From Bacteroidota bacterium (GTDB lineage: Bacteria > Bacteroidota > Bacteroidia > Cytophagales > Cytophagaceae), in assembly GCA_023392125.1 (NCBI GenBank), contig JAEVZS010000029.1, forward strand, positions 1 through 64,000: DNA of 64,000 nucleotides, read 5' to 3'. The position numbers were made by a program, and so were the translations under genes. Every line of letters begins with the position of its first letter. Position 1 is the first letter of the stretch. The notes below the pieces were generated by a model. That model was not told where the DNA came from. It searched no databases and saw only the letters and a program-made list of their open reading frames with translations. Of this stretch, positions 16,743 to 25,324 are shown one piece after another.

Positions 16743-18155
16743 ATGAAAAAATTGACAACCGTTCAAAAAGTATCCGATCTGTCAAGACTGAAATGCCTGC
16801 ACTGCAATCATTCACTACGCAGAGCAACATTCACTCATCGTACTATTCAATGCGGTCACTGCGGCGCCTCCTATCCTCTGGTTGGCCAGCTTCCTGCATT
16901 GTTCAGACAGCCGGAAGAAGCGCTGACCGCTACCTATATTTCCTATATCCGGTTTGAGTCCGAACAACAACGCCTTATCTCGGATCTGGACCGGCAGATG
17001 AAAACCAACCGGCAACGCTCTCAGCTAACCGGACGACTGAAAGAAGCTATCGCACAGAATCTTTCCGTCATTGATACAGTACGCCTGGCGCTGGAACCTC
17101 TTTTCTCAGTCAGATCAGTAGCTTCTGTCAGCAGCCAGAATGTACTGGCCTATTCAACCAGCCTGAACTACCTGCGCCGAGACTGGTGCCGCCTGCCCGA
17201 GTGCGAGCGTGAAATCCGCATCATCAGAGACACACTTGCCACTGTGCTCAATGACTCGCTGAAAGACAGAGATCTGGCTGTATACATGGGTGCAGGCATG
17301 GGAAGAATAGCATGGGAATTTTCACATATATTCGGGCAATCGGTCGCCATCGACAATTCCATCGCCATGGGCTTCAATTTTTACCGGCTACAGCAAGAGT
17401 CACTTTCTTTTTATGAGGTCAATATCAAAAGAGCTTTTTGCACGGAAGACATGGTCAGAATGCTGGAAGCACGGATTCCCGCCTCCGGTCCGGGTGCTCC
17501 TGAAATATTGTATATCGCAGGCAATGCGCTTGATACCCCCCTTCCCGACGCTTCTGTATCTTCTGTAGTATCGGTGTACTTTACAGATGTCTTTCCACTT
17601 CGTCTGTATCTGAAAGAAATCAGAAGAATTCTGAAGCCCGGTGGGCTGTTTGTCCATTTCGGACCACTTGAATACCATTTTGAAGAAACAGCAGATATGC
17701 TGTCTGCTGAGGAAATACGGACTGTATTTGAATCAACAGGTTTCGATATTCTGAAAGATGAAGAGGTACATACGACCAATCTGGAATCGGCCGTATCGAT
17801 GCTGTCTGTGCAGTACCGAAACTGGTTTTTCGCAGCCCGTCGCCGGACCACCTCTGCTGCCGGTCGCCGGCTCATGCTCCATCCGGAACTATCATATATC
17901 AAAGAAGCACCGATATATCCACCGGAATCAGAGGAAGAGTTGTATATCACCGATCCTTCCGGACACAAACATCTGATTACTCCTCCCGTGCTGGCTCTGC
18001 TGCAACTGATCGACGGAACAACATCCGCAGAAGAGCTTATCCGGAAGTTTCGTCAGGAATACAACACGGACGCTGTGCAGGAAAGCAGGATACACAGTAT
18101 ACTGGATACCTTTGCTGCTGCCGGAATCATTACTACTGCTGCTCCGCCCCTCTGA
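16743..18155 (+). CDS. N2227/carnosine N-methyltransferase-like RiPP methyltransferase
   Basis: 470 residues in three parts. Residues 18-40 hold a zinc-ribbon (C18-x2-C21 ... C37-x2-C40). The central SAM domain has VYMGAGMGRIAWEFS near 180 and, near 305, LKPGGLFVHFGPLEYHFEET, followed by SMLSVQYRNWFFAAR. This order and the GPLxYHFE signature are those of the N2227 family, whose known member CARNMT1 methylates the histidine imidazole of carnosine. Residues about 395-465 look like a PqqD-type leader-binding winged helix. The gene converges on the LanB C-part gene (23-bp overlap of 3' ends) and shares operators with lanA. Inferred role: methylation, possibly of histidine, on the lanthipeptide. 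Confidence 0.8.
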   Translation: MKKLTTVQKVSDLSRLKCLHCNHSLRRATFTHRTIQCGHCGASYPLVGQLPALFRQPEEALTATYISYIRFESEQQRLISDLDRQMKTNRQRSQLTGRLKEAIAQNLSVIDTVRLALEPLFSVRSVASVSSQNVLAYSTSLNYLRRDWCRLPECEREIRIIRDTLATVLNDSLKDRDLAVYMGAGMGRIAWEFSHIFGQSVAIDNSIAMGFNFYRLQQESLSFYEVNIKRAFCTEDMVRMLEARIPASGPGAPEILYIAGNALDTPLPDASVSSVVSVYFTDVFPLRLYLKEIRRILKPGGLFVHFGPLEYHFEETADMLSAEEIRTVFESTGFDILKDEEVHTTNLESAVSMLSVQYRNWFFAARRRTTSAAGRRLMLHPELSYIKEAPIYPPESEEELYITDPSGHKHLITPPVLALLQLIDGTTSAEELIRKFRQEYNTDAVQESRIHSILDTFAAAGIITTAAPPL

Positions 18156-19125
18156 GGCGGGCATTTTCTTTTACGCTTCGCCCGATTAGATAGGCTATAT
18201 AGGATTCTTCACGGTTGAGTATACCCAACCGGTTATTCATCATATGAATATAGCTTTCCAGAACAGCACTGATCGTTTCCTCTGCGCCAGACCGTTCGCC
18301 GGTGACATGCAGTCTGCCCGCAACATACAGTTCATGAAGCTGCGTATATACTTTTTTCATTCCGTCAATCCACCGGTTCATCCAGGCTTCTTCAAATGCT
18401 TGTCCGGAGCACAAAGCATCCCAAAGCTCCCCGACATACGTGACATAGAAATTTCTGTGCTGTTCAAACCGGGCCGCATACAGGAGCAGCACATTCTCCC
18501 GGTGCTGATACCTGCTGTCAGGCTCCGCAGTCACAAGCCAGGCCTGAGCATTGGGCAGCCAGGCTCTGCAAATGGTATCGCTCAGCGCTACAACTTTTTC
18601 CGGGGTACAACCACAGGCATACATCAGCGCAAGCTGAAGCTGTATGGCTATTCCGGTCAGTCGCTGATAATCGTATGGATAAGCACAAAGAATATCCAGC
18701 GCTACCCGGGATGACAGTTCAAACTGCTGCTCTGCCACTTTCATGCCGGCAAGTCCACCGTAGCGCTCAATCTCCGGTTCATAAGGCATAAACTGAACGG
18801 AATTGTTCGGTGCCCATTGCGAGGCATCTCTGTACTGATCCAGTCGGAAGTTGCGGCCTCTCACAGAAGGTTTGTTGTGGTAATAGGCTTCAAAAAAAGC
18901 CTCCAGCTCCGGCTTCAGCACCGTTTCTATAAGAGTCTCGTCACCCCTCAATCTCAGCCGGATATGGGTGCCTTTTTCCCAGTAACGTATAAAAAAAAAC
19001 TGTACGGAAAGTTCCCGGTCCATTACGCTACGGATAAACGGATCTACCGCATCCCGCAAAAAGCCATGCAGATCCTCCGCATAGTACAGACAGGCTGAAA
19101 GCCATATGAGATGATCATTCCTCAT
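18133..19125 (-). CDS. LanB C-terminal (elimination) domain protein, thiopeptide-type
   Basis: About 330 residues. The start at 19125 overlaps the end of the LanB N-part gene by 11 bp, which suggests translational coupling; a start at 19167 is also in frame. Motifs such as LSVQFFFIRYWEKGTHIRLR, YEPEIERYGG and SRVALDIL are typical of the SpaB_C / thiopeptide-type bacteriocin biosynthesis family. In class I lanthipeptide synthesis this domain removes glutamate from glutamylated Ser/Thr to give dehydroamino acids. Here it is a separate protein, as is common in Bacteroidota. Confidence 0.88.
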   Translation of the reverse strand: MRNDHLIWLSACLYYAEDLHGFLRDAVDPFIRSVMDRELSVQFFFIRYWEKGTHIRLRLRGDETLIETVLKPELEAFFEAYYHNKPSVRGRNFRLDQYRDASQWAPNNSVQFMPYEPEIERYGGLAGMKVAEQQFELSSRVALDILCAYPYDYQRLTGIAIQLQLALMYACGCTPEKVVALSDTICRAWLPNAQAWLVTAEPDSRYQHRENVLLLYAARFEQHRNFYVTYVGELWDALCSGQAFEEAWMNRWIDGMKKVYTQLHELYVAGRLHVTGERSGAEETISAVLESYIHMMNNRLGILNREESYIAYLIGRSVKENARLRGAEQQ

Positions 19126-21829
19126 ACCATTGAAAAACAAATTCGGTAACGTATTGCTCTTTACCATCCGGACTCAGCAGCTGCCGGCTGGCCGGAAGCA
19201 TTTCGGAAACTACAAGAAAACGCGGCACTTTGCGCAGCATCTTCTCAAACAGGCCGATCAGCAAGGGGTTTTTAAAAGAAATATATTGCGGCTTGTAATC
19301 GTCTTTACCGATGTTTCTCTTTTCTTCCACGGACAGTGCCGCGTACTCCGCACTGGTCGTTACTGACACAAATACTTCTTCCGGTATCGCATGCAGTTGC
19401 CTCCATTCCTCCAGTCTTGCCAGATAATCCCAATCCTGTTCCTGACTATTCCGGTATGGCAGGGCTTTCTGTGCGATCTTCCACGATTTTCGTTGCAGAA
19501 TCAATGTATCTTCGTACACAATTCTGGGTACCACCAGCACATCGGTCAGCTCCCGGTTTTCATACAGATGCAGATTGATGGCTCTGGTCAGCGGAGTAGT
19601 ATAGATATAGGCAGCCGGCGAAAAACGTTCGAGCAGCTGAAAAAACGGAGACCGGGTATTGATATTCTGAAGCCCCAGATCGAATATACGGACCACCTGT
19701 CCCGAAGAGGCATGAATGAGTTTCAAGGCCTGTTGTTCCTGATCGGCAGTAACCAGAATATCACCAGCCTGCAACTGCTTTTCTCCTGACAGATTACCAT
19801 GGCCTTCGGGAACCGCTATTTCATACTCAAGCAATGGCGGATGCAGATTGGCATTAAAATACGACGCGTCGGTATTTTCGGCCATCAGGCTGCCTGCTCC
19901 GATCCGGCTGTTCCATATGCGCAGCTGTTCGGTAATTTCTGCGGGAAACAGATGCAGAAACCTGCCCGTAAGCTTGCCGTAACCGGGAAAAGTTGCATTG
20001 ACTACTGCCTTTACAATCGGACTACCTTCGTCCGTTTTGTCTTCATACAATTGTAAAAAAACGCCCAGTGACGTTGCTTCCCTGTCACTGTATTTATCCG
20101 GAAAAAGCCTGTCTGCCTCCATCAGATCTGCTTGGCGGATATGCACTTCATGCAAAGGATCCGGGTTTCTTCGTATTACATACTCTGCAATAGATCTGCT
20201 CCAGACCTCATTCATCCGGTCCCGCTGCTCAGCAGCTTCACTTAAGCCCTCTATCGATCCTGTATGCTTGTTTCTTGCCGGTATTTCTACATCTTTATAG
20301 TACGATTCATAAAAGGTGAGCAGAGGAATAGTATCTTCTTTTCCGTACTTCTTTAGAAAATAGCGATACATTCGTTCCTTGCCACGACGCTGCACCTCAA
20401 AGCGTTTGAGGGTATGCAGCAACTTTTCCAATTGACCTATCAGCGGTCTCACCCTGGGTCCGGCTATCTGAAACGGCTGCTTCCAGGTTGTGTCTTCATA
20501 AAAAAGATGCTCCGGAGTATACTGAAAGTCCAGCGAGGTAATCTTTCTGAACGCAGCATCTCCTGTATCAGTCACATCCTTTGCCACTACATCCTCTTTC
20601 ATCCTGTCCAATATCTGTGTACAATAGCTGCGAAAAGCCTGATAGGTTTCTGCCTGAATCCCTTTTCGTCGCTCCGTCGAAGCCTCTGCATACTCCTCTG
20701 CTGCTTTTCTCATCTGCCCAAGCAGGTCCGTTAGCTCACGTACTACAGGCTGATCTATACCTGAATCCCGGAAAAACCGGGACAATCTGATATCCCAATC
20801 AGGGTCAGTACCTGATACGGGGATATTCCATTCCAGAAATCCGTATCCGAGCAACTGTAAAAGATAGTCGCCAGCCTCTTCCAACGATGCATCCAGATGT
20901 TCCTGCACCAGTATACCGGACAGTTGCCGCACAGAAACCGGCTTATCCGCAGTATGAATCAGTTCAGTAATCAGCTCCCTGAGCGGATGCAGCGGTATGC
21001 GCTGAAACGATTCGGTATTGTGATGATTGGTCAGAAAACAGTAATTCGCTCCGTCTTTGCGGACAGAGGGATTGAGCCGTACAGGCAAGTGTACGGAGAC
21101 TTCCGGCATGCGGATCAGCAGCTCTTTGAGATAGGCATAGAGGTAATTATTGAGCCGGATATGACTGGCGATACCGCCTGTCTCTCCTTCTGCCGGAAGC
21201 AGTGTACAGGCACTATCTTCCGACAGCGTGGCTGCAGCCAGGCTGGTAAACGTACTGAAGGGAGATGTCTTGGCATACATTCTTGTCACATATTTGAGAA
21301 GGCCGGTTTCCGCCTGCTGTGTTTTCTTGTTGCGCTCTCCTCTGCCGGAAAGCAGATAAGTGTCTATGTTACTCAGCAATGAATTGCTGGACAGCAAGAG
21401 CCCTTTTCTCAGTTTTTCATTTTCCGCCAGGCTGTAAAGATGCTGCCGGCTTTGCTCATAGTCGTTCTGCAACATCTGTTCACCCCGGCGCCTCAGTGTT
21501 TCTACCATTCTGAATAGCTCCCGATACCCGGCCAGCAGGTGCTCGATGTCTGCCGCGAAACGACTTTGCGGAATAACCCGGATCTCCGGCATACGATGGT
21601 TGTATATCGCTCTTCGCAAGCTGATCAGGTCTTGCTTTGCATCGCTGTCCGATACTTCCGGAATAGCCTTGTACAGCAACTCACCCAGATTATTGCTGAT
21701 CATCCGTAGTTGTTTTTGAGCAGCAATATAACGGGTCAGCAATTCACCGGCATCCCGCAGTTCCATGCTACACAGGTCCTGTACAGGTCCGCCTGCCACA
21801 CGAATCAGCGTGTAAGGAAAAATTTTCAT
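19115..21829 (-). CDS. Lantibiotic dehydratase, glutamylation domain (LanB N-part)
   Basis: 904 residues. The region YVTRMYAKTSPFSTFTSLAA is the conserved LanB N-domain signature, followed by SHIRLNNYLYAYLKELL; late motifs include RVRPLIGQLEKLL and RNSQEQDWDYLARLEEWR. It would use glutamyl-tRNA to glutamylate Ser/Thr of the LanA core. The C-terminal elimination domain is missing because it is encoded by the next gene. It starts 7 bp after the HlyD-family gene. Split LanB pairs with C39 transporters are a recurrent Bacteroidota arrangement. Confidence 0.92.
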   Translation of the reverse strand: MKIFPYTLIRVAGGPVQDLCSMELRDAGELLTRYIAAQKQLRMISNNLGELLYKAIPEVSDSDAKQDLISLRRAIYNHRMPEIRVIPQSRFAADIEHLLAGYRELFRMVETLRRRGEQMLQNDYEQSRQHLYSLAENEKLRKGLLLSSNSLLSNIDTYLLSGRGERNKKTQQAETGLLKYVTRMYAKTSPFSTFTSLAAATLSEDSACTLLPAEGETGGIASHIRLNNYLYAYLKELLIRMPEVSVHLPVRLNPSVRKDGANYCFLTNHHNTESFQRIPLHPLRELITELIHTADKPVSVRQLSGILVQEHLDASLEEAGDYLLQLLGYGFLEWNIPVSGTDPDWDIRLSRFFRDSGIDQPVVRELTDLLGQMRKAAEEYAEASTERRKGIQAETYQAFRSYCTQILDRMKEDVVAKDVTDTGDAAFRKITSLDFQYTPEHLFYEDTTWKQPFQIAGPRVRPLIGQLEKLLHTLKRFEVQRRGKERMYRYFLKKYGKEDTIPLLTFYESYYKDVEIPARNKHTGSIEGLSEAAEQRDRMNEVWSRSIAEYVIRRNPDPLHEVHIRQADLMEADRLFPDKYSDREATSLGVFLQLYEDKTDEGSPIVKAVVNATFPGYGKLTGRFLHLFPAEITEQLRIWNSRIGAGSLMAENTDASYFNANLHPPLLEYEIAVPEGHGNLSGEKQLQAGDILVTADQEQQALKLIHASSGQVVRIFDLGLQNINTRSPFFQLLERFSPAAYIYTTPLTRAINLHLYENRELTDVLVVPRIVYEDTLILQRKSWKIAQKALPYRNSQEQDWDYLARLEEWRQLHAIPEEVFVSVTTSAEYAALSVEEKRNIGKDDYKPQYISFKNPLLIGLFEKMLRKVPRFLVVSEMLPASRQLLSPDGKEQYVTEFVFQWYEE

Positions 21830-21836
21830 AATCCGA

Positions 21837-23132
21837 TCATGTTAAAGAGTTTTTGAGCAGCTTTCTGAGTTTATTAAAAATCCTGTCCAGAATACTCAGT
21901 TGCTCGGTAATAATTTCGACACTGCCCTTCATTTCCGGCTTAAAATCAAGCTGCCGGTTGTAGCTGGTATATAATCCGCCGGTCAGCGCTACAGTGATCT
22001 TGTATTTGTTTTCTCTGGCAACAGGCGCTATCGATACAACGCTGCCCATCAGCTGCCCATACTGCTCGTGGGGATAATCATAGACCTGAATCCTTGCTTT
22101 CTGTCCCTGGCGTATCTTGCCCAGACCGTCTGATGACAGATAGACAACACCACTCAGCTCCCGTCCCGATGGCACAATCGCAAACAGCTCTTCACCAGCA
22201 GCTACATACTGGTTATCAGACCAGTTACTAAGGAAGGACACTTCACCGCTTACCGGCGCTTTGAGAAGATAGTTTTGCTCCCACTGGTTGATCAGGTTCC
22301 GGATATTGTTAATAATGTGCTGGGCTGTGAGAATATAACCGCGTTTCTGCTCACTGTATTCATACTCCATATCCAGCAGCATTTTTCTGCTTTCCATAAG
22401 CAGGACCTGATGATCTGCCAGCGAACGATTGATGCTTTCATACTCCCGCTGCTTCTGGAGCCACAGATCCTCTGTGTTTTTAAACTCCATTTTACTGATT
22501 ACTCTGCCTGCATACAGCTCCTTGTCCGTTTCGTATCGTTCCTCCGAGTTTTTCAGTTCCAGCCGGGCCAGGGCAAGCTGCTTTTGTATAATGCCGGTCA
22601 GTGTATGATAGTTTTCGATCTGTTCCCGTAAATTGCTTATTCTGGCTGTATAATAAGCTGTACTCAGAAATACCTGAAAATCCTTGCACGCTTTACGCAG
22701 ACTGTTGTATTCCTGCTGCATTTCTCCGGCGATAAGCTCCCTATCGAGCCAGTCCGCACTATATTGTTCGGGGTTTTCGTAAAAAGCGTCAAACCCCGCA
22801 ACCAGGCTGTTCAAAAAAACGATATTGTCCGCAGCGCTCGGATTTTCCATTTCCGCAAGAACATCTCCGGCTTTTACATACTGCCCCTCATGTACATAGA
22901 TCTGACGTATCCTGCCGCTGCTGCGTACCACTGCTTTTGCCGGTGGGACCTTTGTCGTCAGCATTATTTCGCCGGCAATCACATCGGGATAGTACACGAA
23001 AGAAGAAATAAGCAGTACAATCAGTATAGCCGTCAGTACAGTGGCGATACCCCAGCGTACAATCCATGAGGGCACAGTCCCCATGATTTCCTGCACCTCT
23101 TCACTTCTCAGTTCTATAGTTTCCTTTGTCAT
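21837..23132 (-). CDS. HlyD family secretion adaptor
   Basis: 431 residues. A single membrane helix (about 28-50, TAILIVLLISSFVYYP) follows a short cytoplasmic tail. Then come a lipoyl-like half (SSGRIRQIYVHEGQYVKAGD), a long coiled coil (about 110-270), the second lipoyl half (LLKAPVSGEVSFLSNW) and a beta-barrel domain (GQKARIQVYDYPHEQYG). It would bridge the inner-membrane transporter to an outer-membrane channel of TolC type, which is not encoded here. The start overlaps the transporter stop by 4 bp. Confidence 0.92.
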   Translation of the reverse strand: MTKETIELRSEEVQEIMGTVPSWIVRWGIATVLTAILIVLLISSFVYYPDVIAGEIMLTTKVPPAKAVVRSSGRIRQIYVHEGQYVKAGDVLAEMENPSAADNIVFLNSLVAGFDAFYENPEQYSADWLDRELIAGEMQQEYNSLRKACKDFQVFLSTAYYTARISNLREQIENYHTLTGIIQKQLALARLELKNSEERYETDKELYAGRVISKMEFKNTEDLWLQKQREYESINRSLADHQVLLMESRKMLLDMEYEYSEQKRGYILTAQHIINNIRNLINQWEQNYLLKAPVSGEVSFLSNWSDNQYVAAGEELFAIVPSGRELSGVVYLSSDGLGKIRQGQKARIQVYDYPHEQYGQLMGSVVSIAPVARENKYKITVALTGGLYTSYNRQLDFKPEMKGSVEIITEQLSILDRIFNKLRKLLKNSLT

Positions 23133-25324
23133 CCGTTTCCGAGTTCGAGCTGGTTCTTTACCAGGTTAAAATAAGCACCCTTGCGTGCAGCCAGCTCATG
23201 GTGCGTACCTTTCTCAATCACCCTCCCCTGATCCAGCACCACAATCTGATCCGCATTTTTCACCGTACTCAGCCGATGGGCAATCACTACGGCTGTCCTG
23301 CCCTTAAAAAAAGCATCCAGATTTTTCATGATAATCTTTTCATTGTTTGCATCCAGCGCACTGGTAGCCTCATCAAAAAAGATAAATTCGGGATCTTTAT
23401 AAACCGCACGCGCTATAAGCAGGCGCTGCTTTTGACCGCCACTCATACCTACACCGTTTCTGCCGATCATGGTATGAAAACCCAGCGGCATAGAATCCAC
23501 AAAATCCCGAATATTGGCGGTATGTACCGCGTGGAGCAAACGCTGCCGGTCGGTAGCTTCTCCGCTGACTGCCACATTTTCGGCCACTGTATCTGAAAAA
23601 ATATACCCCTCCTGCATCACTGCTCCGCACTTTTCTCTCCATACCCTGGATGCGATATTGTCCAGATGAATACCACCCACCCTGATTTCGCCGGAAACAG
23701 GCGTGTAAAACTTCAGAAGCAGCTTCATCAGCGTAGTTTTTCCGCTGCCGCTGGCTCCGACGATGGCAGTGACCTTGCCATAGGAAATATCCAGGTCCAG
23801 ATTGCGGATCACCAGCTCCGGGCTTCCGGGATAGCCAAAGCAAAGGTCACGTATCCGTATATCCAGCGTCTCCGGCAGTATGGCGACTTTAGGTACATGG
23901 TCATCTTCTTCGTTTTGGGCGCTGTGTATTTCCTCCAGCCTCTCCATACTGATTCTGGCATCCTGTACAGAGCGGATCATCGTAATCAGTTGCAGTATGG
24001 GCCCATTGAGCTGACCGATCATATACGATACCGCCATCATCATTCCCAGTGTAATCTCGCCTTCTATAACCAGTCTGGCCGAAAAGAAGGTAATAATGAT
24101 ATTTTTGATCTCATTGATAAAAAGTGATCCGCCCTCCTGCGCCTGTTTCAGGGCAAGACTTTTTACGCTGACCTTAAAGAGCCTTGCTCTGGTGCGCTCC
24201 CATTTCCAGCGGCGGGGCAGCTCGGCATTATGGAGCCTGATTTCCTGTATGCCATTGACCAGCTCGATCAGATTGCTGGTATTTTCACCGGAATGATCAA
24301 AACGCTTGTAATCCAGCGTACGCCGCTTTTCGAGGAATATGAAAATCCAGACAAAATAAAGAATGCTGCCTGCCATAAAAATCAGGAAAATCTGCATATT
24401 GTACAGAGCAATCACAAAACCATAGGTACTGATCGTCACTGCTGCAAAAAACAGATCAATCACTGTGGTAGTCAGAAAGTACTCGATACTGTTGTGATCA
24501 TATATCCGCTGGAGTATGTCGCCTGTATGTTTCCGTTCAAAAAACGACATGGGCAGCTTCATGATTTTGATCAGAAAATCGGAAATCACGGCAATGTTTA
24601 TTCTGGTTCCCAGATGCAGGATAATCCAGTTGCGGATAAAGTCTACGGCTGTGCGCCCTGCAAAAAGCATAATCTGTGCTACCAGGATCAGATAGACAAA
24701 GCTCATATCCTGATTGGCAATACCCACATCAACAACCGACTGGGTAAGAAAAGGAAATACGAGCTGCAGGATACTTACGGCAATTACTCCCAGAAACAAC
24801 TGTATGATCAGGTTTTTGTAGTTGACCAGATACTTGAGCAGGAAGCGCATATTGAAGCGCTGCTTGTCCTTATCATCTTCCTGCTCATGAAAACCAGGTG
24901 TCGGTTCGAGCAAAAGCAGTACCCCTTCTTCCGTATCGGATGCACCACCGGTCCATCCTTTGATAAACTCCTCCCGGGTATAGACCGCCTTGCCAAATGA
25001 GGGATCTGCCACATGTACCTTAGAAGCGCTTGCTTTGTAAACGACTACATAATGATTACCCATCCAGTGAGCAATACAGGGCAGCGGCACTTCGCCATGC
25101 AGCTGACGAAAATCCGAGCGGATAGCCAGCGACCGGAAACCTGTTTTTTCGGCCAGTATGCTCAGCCCGTTTACAGACAAACCAATACGGGATATTTCAC
25201 TGATTTCTTTCAATCTTCGGAGTGATATGCTTTTGCCATACCGCTTTGCGATCATACGCAGGCAGGTCGGACCACAGTCGGCCGTATCATGCTGACGAAA
25301 AAAAGGGAAACGGTCAATGATCAT
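23129..25324 (-). CDS. C39 peptidase-containing ABC transporter (LanT/PCAT)
   Basis: 731 residues. The N-terminal C39 peptidase has the active-site Cys in QHDTADCGPTCLRMIAKRYG, the His in HWMGNHYVVVY and the Asp in VADPSFG. Six membrane helices follow (about 165-440), then an ATPase with Walker A GASGSGKTTLMKLL, signature MSGGQKQRLLIARA, Walker B FIFFDEATSALD and switch His AHRLS. It should cut the LanA leader after a double-glycine-type motif and export the modified peptide. It overlaps lanC and the HlyD-family gene by 4 bp each, so the operon is tight. Confidence 0.93.
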   Translation of the reverse strand: MIIDRFPFFRQHDTADCGPTCLRMIAKRYGKSISLRRLKEISEISRIGLSVNGLSILAEKTGFRSLAIRSDFRQLHGEVPLPCIAHWMGNHYVVVYKASASKVHVADPSFGKAVYTREEFIKGWTGGASDTEEGVLLLLEPTPGFHEQEDDKDKQRFNMRFLLKYLVNYKNLIIQLFLGVIAVSILQLVFPFLTQSVVDVGIANQDMSFVYLILVAQIMLFAGRTAVDFIRNWIILHLGTRINIAVISDFLIKIMKLPMSFFERKHTGDILQRIYDHNSIEYFLTTTVIDLFFAAVTISTYGFVIALYNMQIFLIFMAGSILYFVWIFIFLEKRRTLDYKRFDHSGENTSNLIELVNGIQEIRLHNAELPRRWKWERTRARLFKVSVKSLALKQAQEGGSLFINEIKNIIITFFSARLVIEGEITLGMMMAVSYMIGQLNGPILQLITMIRSVQDARISMERLEEIHSAQNEEDDHVPKVAILPETLDIRIRDLCFGYPGSPELVIRNLDLDISYGKVTAIVGASGSGKTTLMKLLLKFYTPVSGEIRVGGIHLDNIASRVWREKCGAVMQEGYIFSDTVAENVAVSGEATDRQRLLHAVHTANIRDFVDSMPLGFHTMIGRNGVGMSGGQKQRLLIARAVYKDPEFIFFDEATSALDANNEKIIMKNLDAFFKGRTAVVIAHRLSTVKNADQIVVLDQGRVIEKGTHHELAARKGAYFNLVKNQLELGNG

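Noticed and set aside
24230..25000. 256-codon plus-strand frame
   Set aside because: It lies wholly opposite the C39/ABC transporter gene, has no family motif and no ribosome site.
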